From positions 36,616,798 to 36,680,797 of the forward strand of contig OZ024748.1 in the NCBI GenBank assembly GCA_964016885.1: a stretch of 64,000 bases of DNA, written 5' to 3'. Positions 34,401 through 49,365 of this stretch are shown here, piece after piece (position 1 is the stretch's first letter; each line of letters begins with the position of its first letter). This DNA is from Eledone cirrhosa. Its lineage: Eukaryota; Mollusca; Cephalopoda; Octopoda; Eledonidae. The translations under genes and the position numbers were made by a program. Below the pieces are notes generated by a model. The model worked only from the letters and a program-made list of their open reading frames with translations, made no database searches and was not told where the DNA came from.

Positions 34401-36265
34401 ACAACACATTATATCATCCTGTAACTATACACTGCCTCACAACACATTAGATCATCCTGTAACTATACCCTGCCTCACAACACTTTAGACCATCCTGCAA
34501 CTATACCCTGCCTCACAACACATTAGACCATTCTGTAACTATACCCTGCCTCACAACACATTAGACCATTCTGTTACTATACCCTGCCTCACAACACATT
34601 AAACCATTCTGTTACTATACTCTGCCTCACAACACATTAGACCATCCTGTAACCATACCCTGCCTCACAACACATTAGACCATTCTGTAACTATACCCTG
34701 CCTCATAACACATTACACCATCCTGTAACTATACCCTGCCTCACAAAACATTAGACCATCCTGTAACTATATCCTATCCCACAACACATTAGGCCATCCT
34801 GTAACTATACCCTGCCTCACAACACATTAGATCATCCTGTAACTATATCCTACCCACAACACATTAGACCATTCTGTAACTATACCTTGCCTCACAACAC
34901 ATTAGATCATCCTGTAACTATACCCTGCCTCACAACACATTAGACCATTCTGTAAATATACCCTGCCTCACAACATATTAGACCATTCTGTGACTATACC
35001 CTGTCTCACAACACATTAGACCATTCTGTAACTATACCCTGCCACGCAACACATTAGACCATTCTGTAACTATACCCTGCCTCACGACACATTAGAGCAT
35101 CATGTAACTATACCCTGCCTCACAACATATTAGACCATACTGTAACTATACCCTGCCTCAGAACACATTAGACCATCCTGTAACTATACCCTGCCTCACA
35201 ACACATTAGACCATTCTGTAACTATACCCTGCCTCGCAACACATTAGACCATTCTGTAACTATACCCTGCCTCACAACACATTAGACCATCCTGTAACTA
35301 TACCCTGACTCACAACATATTACACCATTCTGTAACTATACCCAGCCTCACAACACAGACCATTCTGTAACTATACCCTGCCTCACAACACATTATATCA
35401 TCCTGTAACTATACACTGCCTCACAACACATTAGATCATCCTGTAACTATACCCTGCCTCACAACACTTTAGACCATCCTGCAACTATACCCTGCCTCAC
35501 AACACATTAGACCATTCTGTAACTATACCCTGCCTCACAACACGTTATATTATCCTGTAACTATACCCTGCCTCACAACACATTAGATCATCCTGTAACT
35601 ATACCCTGCCTCACAACACTTTAGACCATCCTGCAACTATACCCTGCCTCACAACACATTAGACCATTCTGTAACTATACCCTGCCTCACAACACATTAG
35701 ACCATTCTGTTACTATACCCTGCCTCACAACACATTAGACCATTCTGTAACTATACCCCGCCTCACAACACATTAGACCATTCTGTAACTAAACCCTGCC
35801 TCACAACACAGACCATCCTATAACTATACCCTGCCTCACAACACATTAGACCATTCTGTAACTATAGCCTGCCTCACAACACTTTAGACCATTCTGTAAC
35901 TATACCCTGCCTCACAACACATTAGACCATTCTGTATCTATACCCTGCCTCACAACACATTAGACCATTCTGTTACTATACCCTGCCTCACAACACATTA
36001 AACCATTCTGTTACTATACCCTGCCTCACAACACATTAGACCATCCTGTAACTATACCCTGCCTCACAACACATTAGATCATTCTGTAACTATACCCTGC
36101 CTCATAACACATTACACCATCCTGTAACTATACCCTGCCTCACAAAACATTAGACCATCCTGTAACTATATCCTATCCCACAACACATTAGGCCATCCTG
36201 TAACTATACCCTGCCTCACAACACATTAGATCATCCTGTAACTATATCCTACCCACAACACATTA
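28435..36265 (+). repeat. 4,044-bp higher-order block in tandem within the satellite
   Basis: Rare variants recur at a spacing of exactly 4,044 bp: GAGCATCATG at 30067 and 34111 and again at 31051 and 35095; the GACTCACAACATATTAC variant near 28994 and 33038; the CTATACTCTG variant near 30571 and 34615. The two copies are about 28,435-32,478 and 32,479-36,265, the second being cut short. A third partial copy (36,266 to about 37,076) follows at an offset of 3,781 bp from the second. Only scattered single-base differences were seen by eye, for example near 34,653. Confidence 0.8.
29490..31470 (+). repeat. 984-bp higher-order block inside the 4,044-bp unit
   Basis: GAGCATCATG at 30067 and 31051 (offset 984, 26 monomers less four bases). 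The same pair recurs at 34111 and 35095 because the whole 4,044-bp unit was duplicated afterwards. The order of events is therefore a 984-bp duplication first and a 4,044-bp duplication later. Confidence 0.65.
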
Positions 36266-37245
36266 GACCATTCTGTTACTATACCCTGCCTCACAACACA
36301 TTAAACCATTCTGTTACTATACCCTGCCTCACAACACATTAGACCATCCTGTAACTATACCCTGCCTCACAACACATTAGACCATTCTGTAACTATACCC
36401 TGCCTCATAACACATTACACCATCCTGTAACTATACCCTGCCTCACAAAACATTAGACCATCCTGTAACTATATCCTATCCCACAACACATTAGGCCATC
36501 CTGTAACTATACCCTGCCTCACAACACATTAGATCATCCTGTAACTATATCCTACCCACAACACATTAGACCATTCTGTAACTATACCTTGCCTCACAAC
36601 ACATTAGATCATCCTGTAACTATACCCTGCCTCACAACACATTAGACCATTCTGTAAATATACCCTGCCTCACAACATATTAGACCATTCTGTGACTATA
36701 CCCTGTCTCACAACACATTAGACCATTCTGTAACTATACCCTGCCACGCAACACATTAGACCATTCTGTAACTATACCCTGCCTCACAACACATTAGACC
36801 ATCCTGTAACTATACCCTGACTCACAACATATTACACCATTCTGTAAATATACCCAGCCTCACAACACAGACCATTCTGTAACCATACACTGCCTCACAA
36901 CACATTAGACCATTCTGTAACTATACCCTGCCTCACAACACGTTATATTATCCTGTAACTATACCCTGCCTAACAACACATTAGATCATCCTGTAACTAT
37001 ACCCTGCCTCACAACACTTTAGACCATCCTGCAACTATATCCTGCCTCACAACACATTAGACCATTCTGTAACTATGCCCTGCCTCACAACACATTACAC
37101 CATTCTGTTACTATACCCTGCCTCACAACACATTAGACCATCCTGTAACTCTACCCTGCCTCACAACACATTAGACCATTCTGTAACTATACCCTGCCTC
37201 ATAACACATTACACCATCCTGTAACTATACCCTGCATCACAAAAC

Positions 37246-40200
37246 ATTAGATCATCCTGTAACTATATCCTACCCACAACACATTAGACCATTCTGTAAC
37301 TATACCTTGCCTCACAACACATTAGATCATCCTGTAACTATACCCTGCCTCACAACACATTAGACCATTCTGTAAATATACCCTGCCTCACAACATATTA
37401 GACCATTCTGTGACTATAGCCTGTCTCACAACACATTAGACCATTCTGTAACTATACCCTGCCACGTAACACATTAGACCATTCTGTAACTATACCCTAC
37501 CTCACAACACAGACCATCCTATAACTATACCCTGCCTCACAACAGATTAGACCATTCTGTAACTATAGCCTGCCTCAGAACACTTTAGAGCATTCTGTAA
37601 CTATACCCTGCCTCACAACACATTAGACCATTCTGTATCTATACCCTGCCTCACAACACATTAGAGCATTCTGTTACTATGCCCTGCCTCACAACACATT
37701 ACACCATTCTGTTACTATACCCTGCCTCACAACACATTAGACCATCCTGTAACTCTACCCTGCCTCACAACACATTAGACCATTCTGTAACTATACCCTG
37801 CCTCATAACACATTACACCATCCTGTAACTATACCCTGCCTCACAAAACATTAGATCATACTGTAACTATATCCTACCCACAACACATTAGACCATTCTG
37901 TAACTATACCTTGCCTCACAACACATTAGATCATCCTGTAACTATACCCTGCCTCACAACACATTAGACCATTCTGTAAATATACCCTGCCTCACAACAT
38001 ATTAGACCATTCTGTGACTATACCCTGCCTCACAACACATTAGATCATCCTGTAGCTATATCCTACCCCACAACACATTAGACCATCCTGTAACTATACC
38101 CTGGCTCACAACACATTAGTCCATCCTGTAACTATATGCGACCCCACAACACATTAGACCATCCTGTAACTATACCCTGCCTCACAACACATTAGACCAT
38201 TCTGTAACTATACCCTGCCTCAAAACACATTAGACTATCCTGTAACTATATCCTACCCCATAACACATTAGACCATCCTGTAGCTATATCCTACCCCACA
38301 ACACATTAGACCATCCTGTAACTATACCCTGCCTCGCAACACATTAGACCATTGTGTAACTATACCCTGCCTCACAACACATTAGATCATCCTGTAACTA
38401 TACCCTGCCTCAAAACACATTAGAACATTCTGTAAATATACCCTGCCTCACAACACATTAGACCATCCTGTATATATACCCTGTCTCACAAGACATTAGA
38501 CCATCCTGTAACTATACCCTGCCTGACAACACATTAGACCATTCTGTAATTATAGCCTGCCTCACAACACATTAGACCATCCTGTAACTATATCCTACCC
38601 CACAACACATTAGACAATTCTGTAACTATACCTTGCCTCACAACACATTAGACCATTCTGTAAATATACCCTGCCTCAAAACACATTAGACTATCCTGTA
38701 ACTATATCCTACACCATAACACATTAAACCATCCTGTAACTATATCCTACCCCACAACACATTAGACCATCCTGTAACTATACTCTACCTCACAACACAT
38801 TAGATCATCCTGTAACTATACCCTGCCTCACAACACATTAGACCATTCTGTAAATATACCCTGCCTCACAACACATTAGACCATCCTGTAACTATACCCT
38901 GTCTCACAACACATTAGACCATCCTGTAACTATACCCTGCCTGACAACACGTTAGACCATTCTGTAACTATACCCTGCCTCACAACACATTAGACCATCC
39001 TGTAACTGTATCCTACCCCACAACACATTAGACCATTCTGTAACTATACCTTGCCTAACAACATATTAGATCATCCTGTAACTATTACCTGGCTCACAAC
39101 ACATTAGACCATTCTGTATCTATACGCTGCCTCACAACACATTAGACCATTCTGTATCTATACCCTGCCTCACAACACATTAGACCATCCTGTAACTATA
39201 TCCTACCTCACAACACATTAGACCATCCTGTAACTATGCCCTGCCTCACAACACATTAGACCATTCTGTAACTATACCCTGCCTCACAACACATTAGACC
39301 ATTCTGTAAATATACCCTGCCTCACAACACATTAGACCATTCTGTAACTATACCCTGCCTCACAACACATTAGACCATTCTGTAACTATACCCTGCCTCA
39401 CAACACATTAGACCATTCTGTAACTATACCCTGCCTCACAACACATTAGACCATTCTGTTACTATACCCTGCCTCACAACACATTAAACCATTCTGTTAC
39501 TATACCCTGCCTCACAACACATTAGACCATCCTGTAACTATACCCTGCCTCACAACACATTAGACCATTCTGTAACTATACCCTGCCTCATAACACATTA
39601 CACCATCCTGTAACTATACCCTGCCTCACAAAACATTAGACCATCCTGTAACTATATCCTATCCCACAACACATTAGGCCATCCTGTAACTATACCCTGC
39701 CTCACAACACATTAGATCATCCTGTAACTATATCCTACCCACAACACATTAGACCATTCTGTAACTATACCTTGCCTCACAACACATTAGATCATCCTGT
39801 AACTATACCCTGCCTCACAACACATTAGACCATTCTGTAAATATACCCTGCCTCACAACATATTAGACCATTCTGTGACTATACCCTGTCTCACAACACA
39901 TTAGACCATTCTGTAACTATACCCTGCCACGCAACACATTAGACCATTCTGTAACTATACCCTGCCTCACAACACATTAGACCATCCTGTAACTATACCC
40001 TGACTCACAACATATTACACCATTCTGTAAATATACCCAGCCTCACAACACAGACCATTCTGTAACCATACACTGCCTCACAACACATTAGACCATTCTG
40101 TAACTATACCCTGCCTCACAACACGTTATATTATCCTGTAACTATACCCTGCCTAACAACACATTAGATCATCCTGTAACTATACCCTGCCTCACAACAC

Positions 40201-43200
40201 TTTAGACCATCCTGCAACTATATCCTGCCTCACAACACATTAGATCATCCTGTAACTATATCCTACCCACAACACATTAGACCATTCTGTAACTATACCT
40301 TGCCTCACAACACATTAGATCATCCTGTAACTATACCCTGCCTCACAACACATTAGACCATTCTGTAAATATACCCTGCCTCACAACATATTAGACCATT
40401 CTGTGACTATAGCCTGTCTCACAACACATTAGACCATTCTGTAACTATACCCTGCCACGTAACACATTAGACCATTCTGTAACTATACCCTACCTCACAA
40501 CACAGACCATCCTATAACTATACCCTGCCTCACAACAGATTAGACCATTCTGTAACTATAGCCTGCCTCAGAACACTTTAGAGCATTCTGTAACTATACC
40601 CTGCCTCACAACACATTAGACCATTCTGTATCTATACCCTGCCTCACAACACATTAGAGCATTCTGTTACTATGCCCTGCCTCACAACACATTACACCAT
40701 TCTGTTACTATACCCTGCCTCACAACACATTAGACCATCCTGTAACTCTACCCTGCCTCACAACACATTAGACCATTCTGTAACTATACCCTGCCTCATA
40801 ACACATTACACCATCCTGTAACTATACCCTGCCTCACAAAACATTAGATCATACTGTAACTATATCCTACCCACAACACATTAGACCATTCTGTAACTAT
40901 ACCTTGCCTCACAACACATTAGATCATCCTGTAACTATACCCTGCCTCACAACACATTAGACCATTCTGTAAATATACCCTGCCTCACAACATATTAGAC
41001 CATTCTGTGACTATACCCTGCCTCACAACACATTAGATCATCCTGTAGCTATATCCTACCCCACAACACATTAGACCATCCTGTAACTATACCCTGGCTC
41101 ACAACACATTAGTCCATCCTGTAACTATATGCGACCCCACAACACATTAGACCATCCTGTAACTATACCCTGCCTCACAACACATTAGACCATTCTGTAA
41201 CTATACCCTGCCTCAAAACACATTAGACTATCCTGTAACTATATCCTACCCCATAACACATTAGACCATCCTGTAGCTATATCCTACCCCACAACACATT
41301 AGACCATCCTGTAACTATACCCTGCCTCGCAACACATTAGACCATTGTGTAACTATACCCTGCCTCACAACACATTAGATCATCCTGTAACTATACCCTG
41401 CCTCAAAACACATTAGAACATTCTGTAAATATACCCTGCCTCACAACACATTAGACCATCCTGTATATATACCCTGTCTCACAAGACATTAGACCATCCT
41501 GTAACTATACCCTGCCTGACAACACATTAGACCATTCTGTAATTATAGCCTGCCTCACAACACATTAGACCATCCTGTAACTATATCCTACCCCACAACA
41601 CATTAGACAATTCTGTAACTATACCTTGCCTCACAACACATTAGACCATTCTGTAAATATACCCTGCCTCAAAACACATTAGACTATCCTGTAACTATAT
41701 CCTACACCATAACACATTAAACCATCCTGTAACTATATCCTACCCCACAACACATTAGACCATCCTGTAACTATACTCTACCTCACAACACATTAGATCA
41801 TCCTGTAACTATACCCTGCCTCACAACACATTAGACCATTCTGTAAATATACCCTGCCTCACAACACATTAGACCATCCTGTAACTATACCCTGTCTCAC
41901 AACACATTAGACCATCCTGTAACTATACCCTGCCTGACAACACGTTAGACCATTCTGTAACTATACCCTGCCTCACAACACATTAGACCATCCTGTAACT
42001 GTATCCTACCCCACAACACATTAGACCATTCTGTAACTATACCTTGCCTAACAACATATTAGATCATCCTGTAACTATTACCTGGCTCACAACACATTAG
42101 ACCATTCTGTATCTATACGCTGCCTCACAACACATTAGACCATTCTGTATCTATACCCTGCCTCACAACACATTAGACCATCCTGTAACTATATCCTACC
42201 TCACAACACATTAGACCATCCTGTAACTATGCCCTGCCTCACAACACATTAGACCATTCTGTAACTATACCCTGCCTCACAACACATTAGACCATTCTGT
42301 AAATATACCCTGCCTCACAACACATTAGACCATTCTGTAACTATACCCTGCCTCACAACACATTAGACCATTCTGTAACTATACCCTGCCTCACAACACA
42401 TTAGACCATTCTGTAACTATACCCTGCCTCACAACACATTAGACCATTCTGTTACTATACCCTGCCTCACAACACATTAAACCATTCTGTTACTATACCC
42501 TGCCTCACAACACATTAGACCATCCTGTAACTATACCCTGCCTCACAACACATTAGACCATTCTGTAACTATACCCTGCCTCATAACACATTACACCATC
42601 CTGTAACTATACCCTGCCTCACAAAACATTAGACCATCCTGTAACTATATCCTATCCCACAACACATTAGGCCATCCTGTAACTATACCCTGCCTCACAA
42701 CACATTAGATCATCCTGTAACTATATCCTACCCACAACACATTAGACCATTCTGTAACTATACCTTGCCTCACAACACATTAGATCATCCTGTAACTATA
42801 CCCTGCCTCACAACACATTAGACCATTCTGTAAATATACCCTGCCTCACAACATATTAGACCATTCTGTGACTATACCCTGTCTCACAACACATTAGACC
42901 ATTCTGTAACTATACCCTGCCACGCAACACATTAGACCATTCTGTAACTATACCCTGCCTCACAACACATTAGACCATCCTGTAACTATACCCTGACTCA
43001 CAACATATTACACCATTCTGTAAATATACCCAGCCTCACAACACAGACCATTCTGTAACCATACACTGCCTCACAACACATTAGACCATTCTGTAACTAT
43101 ACCCTGCCTCACAACACGTTATATTATCCTGTAACTATACCCTGCCTAACAACACATTAGATCATCCTGTAACTATACCCTGCCTCACAACACTTTAGAC

Positions 43201-43235
43201 CATCCTGCAACTATATCCTGCCTCACAACACATTA
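37246..43235 (+). repeat. 2,993-bp higher-order block, two tandem copies
   Basis: The rare variant ACTATATGCGACCCC is at 38131 and 41124 (offset 2,993). The surrounding monomer variants match in order from about 37,246 to 40,238 and from 40,239 to 43,235, where the second copy diverges. A related single copy of much of the block is at about 26.5-28.4 kb (same variant at 27161), and others recur at 44684, 49985 and 62939. Confidence 0.75.
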
Positions 43236-46200
43236 GACCATTCTGTAACTATACCCTGCCTCACAACACATTAGACCATTCTGTTACTATACCCTGCCTC
43301 ACAACACATTAGACCATTCTGTAACTATACCCCGCCTCACAACACATTAGACCATTCTGTAACTAAACCCTGCCTCACAACACAGACCATCCTATAACTA
43401 TACCCTGCCTCACAACACATTAGACCATTCTGTAACTATAGCCTGCCTCACAACACTTTAGACCATTCTGTAACTATACCCTGCCTCACAACACATTAGA
43501 CCATTCTGTATCTATACCCTGCCTCACAACACATTAGACCATTCTGTTACTATACCCTGCCTCACAACACATTAAACCATTCTGTTACTATACCCTGCCT
43601 CACAACACATTAGACCATCCTGTAACTATACCCTGCCTCACAACACATTAGACCATTCTGTAACTATACCCTGCCTCATAACACATTACACCATCCTGTA
43701 ACTATACCCTGCCTCACAAAACATTAGACCATCCTGTAACTATATCCTATCCCACAACACATTAGGCCATCCTGTAACTATACCCTGCCTCACAACACAT
43801 TAGATCATCCTGTAACTATATCCTACCCACAACACATTAGACCATTCTGTAACTATACCTTGCCTCACAACACATTAGATCATCCTGTAACAATACCCTG
43901 CCTCACAACACATTAGACCATTCTGTAAATATACCCTGCCTCACAACATATTAGACCATTCTGTGACTATACCCTGTCTCACAACACATTAGACCATTCT
44001 GTATCTATACCCTGCCACGCAACACATTAGACCATTCTGTAACTATACCCTGCCTCACAACACAGACCATCCTATAACTATACCCTGCCTCACAACACAT
44101 TAGACCATTCTGTAACTATAGCCTGCCTCAGAACACTTTAGACCATTCTGTAACTATACCCTGCCTCACAACACATTAGACCATTCTGTATCTATACCCT
44201 GCCTCACAACACATTAGAGCATTCTGTTACTATGCCCTGCCTCACAACACATTACACCATTCTGTTACTATACCCTGCCTCACAACACATTAGACCATCC
44301 TGTAACTCTACCCTGCCTCACAACACATTAGACCATTCTGTAACTATACCCTGCCTCATAACACATTACACCATCCTGTAACTATACCCTGCATCACAAA
44401 ACATTAGATCATACTGTAACTATATCCTACCCACAACACATTAGACCATTCTGTAACTATACCTTGCCTCACAACACATTAGATCATCCTGTAACTATAC
44501 CCTGCCTCACAACACATTAGACCATTCTGTAAATATACCCTGCCTCACAACATATTAGACCATTCTGTGACTATACCCTGCCTCACAACACATTAGATCA
44601 TCCTGTAGCTATATCCTACCCCACAACACATTAGACCATCCTGTAACTATACCCTGGCTCACAACACATTAGTCCATCCTGTAACTATATGCGACCCCAC
44701 AACACATTAGACCATCCTGTAACTATACCCTGCTTCACAACACATTAGACCATTCTGTAACTATACCCTGCCTCAAAACACATTAGACTATCCTGTAACT
44801 ATATCCTACCCCATAACACATTAGACCATCCTGTAGCTATATCCTACCCCATAACACATTAGACCATCCTGTAGCTATATCCTACCCCACAACACATTAG
44901 ACCATCCTGTAACTATACCCTGCCTCGCAACACATTAGACCATTGTGTAACTATACCCTGCCTCACAACACATTAGATCATCCTGTAACTATACCCTGCC
45001 TCAAAACACATTAGAACATTCTGTAAATATACCCTGCCTCACAACACATTAGACCATCCTGTATATATACACTGTCTCACAAGACATTAGACCATCCTGT
45101 AACTATACCCTGCCTGACAACACATTAGACCATTCTGTAATTATAGCCTGCCTCACAACACATTAGACCATCCTGTAACTATATCCTACCCCACAACACA
45201 TTAGACAATTCTGTAACTATACCTTGCCTCACAACACATTAGACCATTCTGTAAATATACCCTGCCTCAAAACACATTAGACTATCCTGTAATTATATCC
45301 TACACCATAACACATTAAACCATCCTGTAACTATATCCTACCCCACAACACATTAGACCATCCTGTAACTATACTATACCTCACAACACATTAGATCATC
45401 CTGTAACTATACCCTGCCTCACAACACATTAGACCATTCTGTAAATATACCCTGCCTCACAACACATTAGACCATCCTGTAACTATACCCTGCCTGACAA
45501 CACGTTAGACCATTCTGTAATTATACCCTGCCTCACAACACATTAGACCATCCTGTAACTATATCCTACCCCACAACACATTAGACCATTCTGTAACTAT
45601 ACCTTGCCTCACAACATATTAGATCATCCTGTAACTATTACCTGGCTCACAACACATTAGACCATTCAGTATCTATACGCTGCCTCACAACACATTAGAC
45701 CATTCTGTATCTATACCCTGCCTCACAACACATTAGACCATCCTGTAACTATATCCTACCTCACAACACATTAGACCATCCTGTAACTATGCCCTGCCTC
45801 ACAACACATTAGACCATTCTGTAACTATACCCTGCCTCACAACACATTAGACCATCCTGTAACTATATCCTACCCCACAACACATTAGACAATTCTGTAA
45901 CTATACCTTGCCTCACAACACATTAGACCATTCTGTAAATATACCCTGCCTCAAAACACATTAGACTATCCTGTAACTATATCCTACACCATAACACATT
46001 AAACCATCCTGTAACTATATCCTACCCCACAACACATTAGACCATCCTGTAACTATACTCTACCTCACAACACATTAGATCATCCTGTAACTATACCCTG
46101 CCTCACAACACATTAGACCATTCTGTAAATATACCCTGCCTCACAACACATTAGACCATCCTGTAACTATACCCTGTCTCACAACACATTAGACCATCCT

Positions 46201-46699
46201 GTAACTATACCCTGCCTGACAACACGTTAGACCATTCTGTAACTATACCCTGCCTCACAACACATTAGACCATCCTGTAACTGTATCCTACCCCACAACA
46301 CATTAGACCATTCTGTAACTATACCTTGCCTAACAACATATTAGATCATCCTGTAACTATTACCTGGCTCACAACACATTAGACCATTCTGTATCTATAC
46401 GCTGCCTCACAACACATTAGACCATTCTGTATCTATACCCTGCCTCACAACACATTAGACCATCCTGTAACTATATCCTACCTCACAACACATTAGACCA
46501 TCCTGTAACTATGCCCTGCCTCACAACACATTAGACCATTCTGTAACTATACCCTGCCTCACAACACATTAGACCATTCTGTAAATATACCCTGCCTCAC
46601 AACACATTAGACCATTCTGTAACTATACCCTGCCTCACAACACATTAGACCATTCTGTAACTATACCCTGCCTCACAACACATTAGACCATTCTGTAAC

Positions 46700-49365
46700 T
46701 ATACCCTGCCTCACAACACATTAGACCATTCTGTTACTATACCCTGCCTCACAACACATTAAACCATTCTGTTACTATACCCTGCCTCACAACACATTAG
46801 ACCATCCTGTAACTATACCCTGCCTCACAACACATTAGACCATTCTGTAACTATACCCTGCCTCATAACACATTACACCATCCTGTAACTATACCCTGCC
46901 TCACAAAACATTAGACCATCCTGTAACTATATCCTATCCCACAACACATTAGGCCATCCTGTAACTATACCCTGCCTCACAACACATTAGATCATCCTGT
47001 AACTATATCCTACCCACAACACATTAGACCATTCTGTAACTATACCTTGCCTCACAACACATTAGATCATCCTGTAACTATACCCTGCCTCACAACACAT
47101 TAGACCATTCTGTAAATATACCCTGCCTCACAACATATTAGACCATTCTGTGACTATACCCTGTCTCACAACACATTAGACCATTCTGTAACTATACCCT
47201 GCCACGCAACACATTAGACCATTCTGTAACTATACCCTGCCTCACAACACATTAGACCATCCTGTAACTATACCCTGACTCACAACATATTACACCATTC
47301 TGTAAATATACCCAGCCTCACAACACAGACCATTCTGTAACCATACACTGCCTCACAACACATTAGACCATTCTGTAACTATACCCTGCCTCACAACACG
47401 TTATATTATCCTGTAACTATGCCCTGCCTAACAACACATTAGATCATCCTGTAACTATACCCTGCCTCACAACACTTTAGACCATCCTGCAACTATACCC
47501 TGCCTCACAACACATTAGACCATTCTGTAACTATACCCTGCCTCACAACACATTAGACCATTCTGTAACTATACCCCGCCTCACAACACATTAGACCATT
47601 CTGTAACTAAACCCTGCCTCACAACACAGACCATCCTATAACTATACCCTGCCTCACAACACATTAGACCATTCTGTAACTATAGCCTGCCTCACAACAC
47701 TTTAGACCATTCTGTAACTATACCCTGCCTCACAAAACATTAGACCATTCTGTATCTATACCCTGCCTCACAACACATTAGACCATTCTGTTACTATACC
47801 CTGCCTCACAACACATTAAACCATTCTGTTACTATACCCTGCCTCACAACACATTAGACCATCCTGTAACTATACCCTGCCTCACAACACATTAGACCAT
47901 TCTGTAACTATACCCTGCCTCATAACACATTACACCATCCTGTAACTATACCCTGCCTCACAAAACATTAGACCATCCTGTAACTATATCCTATCCCACA
48001 ACACATTAGGCCATCCTGTAACTATACCCTGCCTCACAACACATTAGATCATCCTGTAACTATATCCTACCCACAACACATTAGACCATTCTGTAACTAT
48101 ACCTTGCCTCACAACACATTAGATCATCCTGTAACAATACCCTGCCTCACAACACATTAGACCATTCTGTAAATATACCCTGCCTCACAACATATTAGAC
48201 CATTCTGTGACTATACCCTGTCTCACAACACATTAGACCATTCTGTAACTATACCCTGCCACGCAACACATTAGACCATTCTGTAACTATACCCTGCCTC
48301 ACAACACATTAGACCATCCTGTAACTATACCCTGACTCACAACATATTACACCATTCTGTAAATATACCCAGCCTCACAACACAGACCATTCTGTAACCA
48401 TACACTGCCTCACAACACATTAGACCATTCTGTAACTATACCCTGCCTCACAACACGTTATATTATCCTGTAACTATGCCCTGCCTAACAACACATTAGA
48501 TCATCCTGTAACTATACCCTGCCTCACAACACTTTAGACCATCCTGCAACTATACCCTGCCTCACAACACATTAGACCATTCTGTAACTATACCCTGCCT
48601 CACAACACATTAGACCATTCTGTAACTATACCCCGCCTCACAACACATTAGACCATTCTGTAACTAAACCCTGCCTCACAACACAGACCATCCTATAACT
48701 ATACCCTGCCTCACAACACATTAGACCATTCTGTAACTATAGCCTGCCTCACAACACTTTAGACCATTCTGTAACTATACCCTGCCTCACAACACATTAG
48801 ACCATTCTGTATCTATACCCTGCCTCACAACACATTAGACCATTCTGTTACTATACCCTGCCTCACAACACATTAAACCATTCTGTTACTATACCCTGCC
48901 TCACAACACATTAGACCATCCTGTAACTATACCCTGCCTCACAACACATTAGACCATTCTGTAACTATACCCTGCCTCATAACACATTACACCATCCTGT
49001 AACTATACTCTGCCTCACAAAACATTAGACCATCCTGTAACTATATCCTATCCCACAACACATTAGGCCATCCTGTAACTATACCCTGCCTCACAACACA
49101 TTAGATCATCCTGTAACTATATCCTACCCACAACACATTAGACCATTCTGTAACTATACCTTGCCTCACAACACATTAGATCATCCTGTAACAATACCCT
49201 GCCTCACAACACATTAGACCATTCTGTAAATATACCCTGCCTCACAACATATTAGACCATTCTGTGACTATACCCTGTCTCACAACACATTAGACCATTC
49301 TGTAACTATACCCTGCCACGCAACACATTAGACCATTCTGTAACTATACCCTGCCTCACAACACA
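46700..49365 (+). repeat. 1,057-bp higher-order block, about 2.5 tandem copies
   Basis: Variant strings recur 1,057 bp apart: CTCACAACATATTACACC at 47281 and 48338, TTATATTATCCTG at 47401 and 48458, and TAACAATACC near 48135 and 49192. The order of monomer variants between them is the same. The third partial copy ends near 49,365, where a CACAGACC monomer replaces CACATTAGACC. The unit is 28 monomers minus a few small deletions. Confidence 0.75.
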
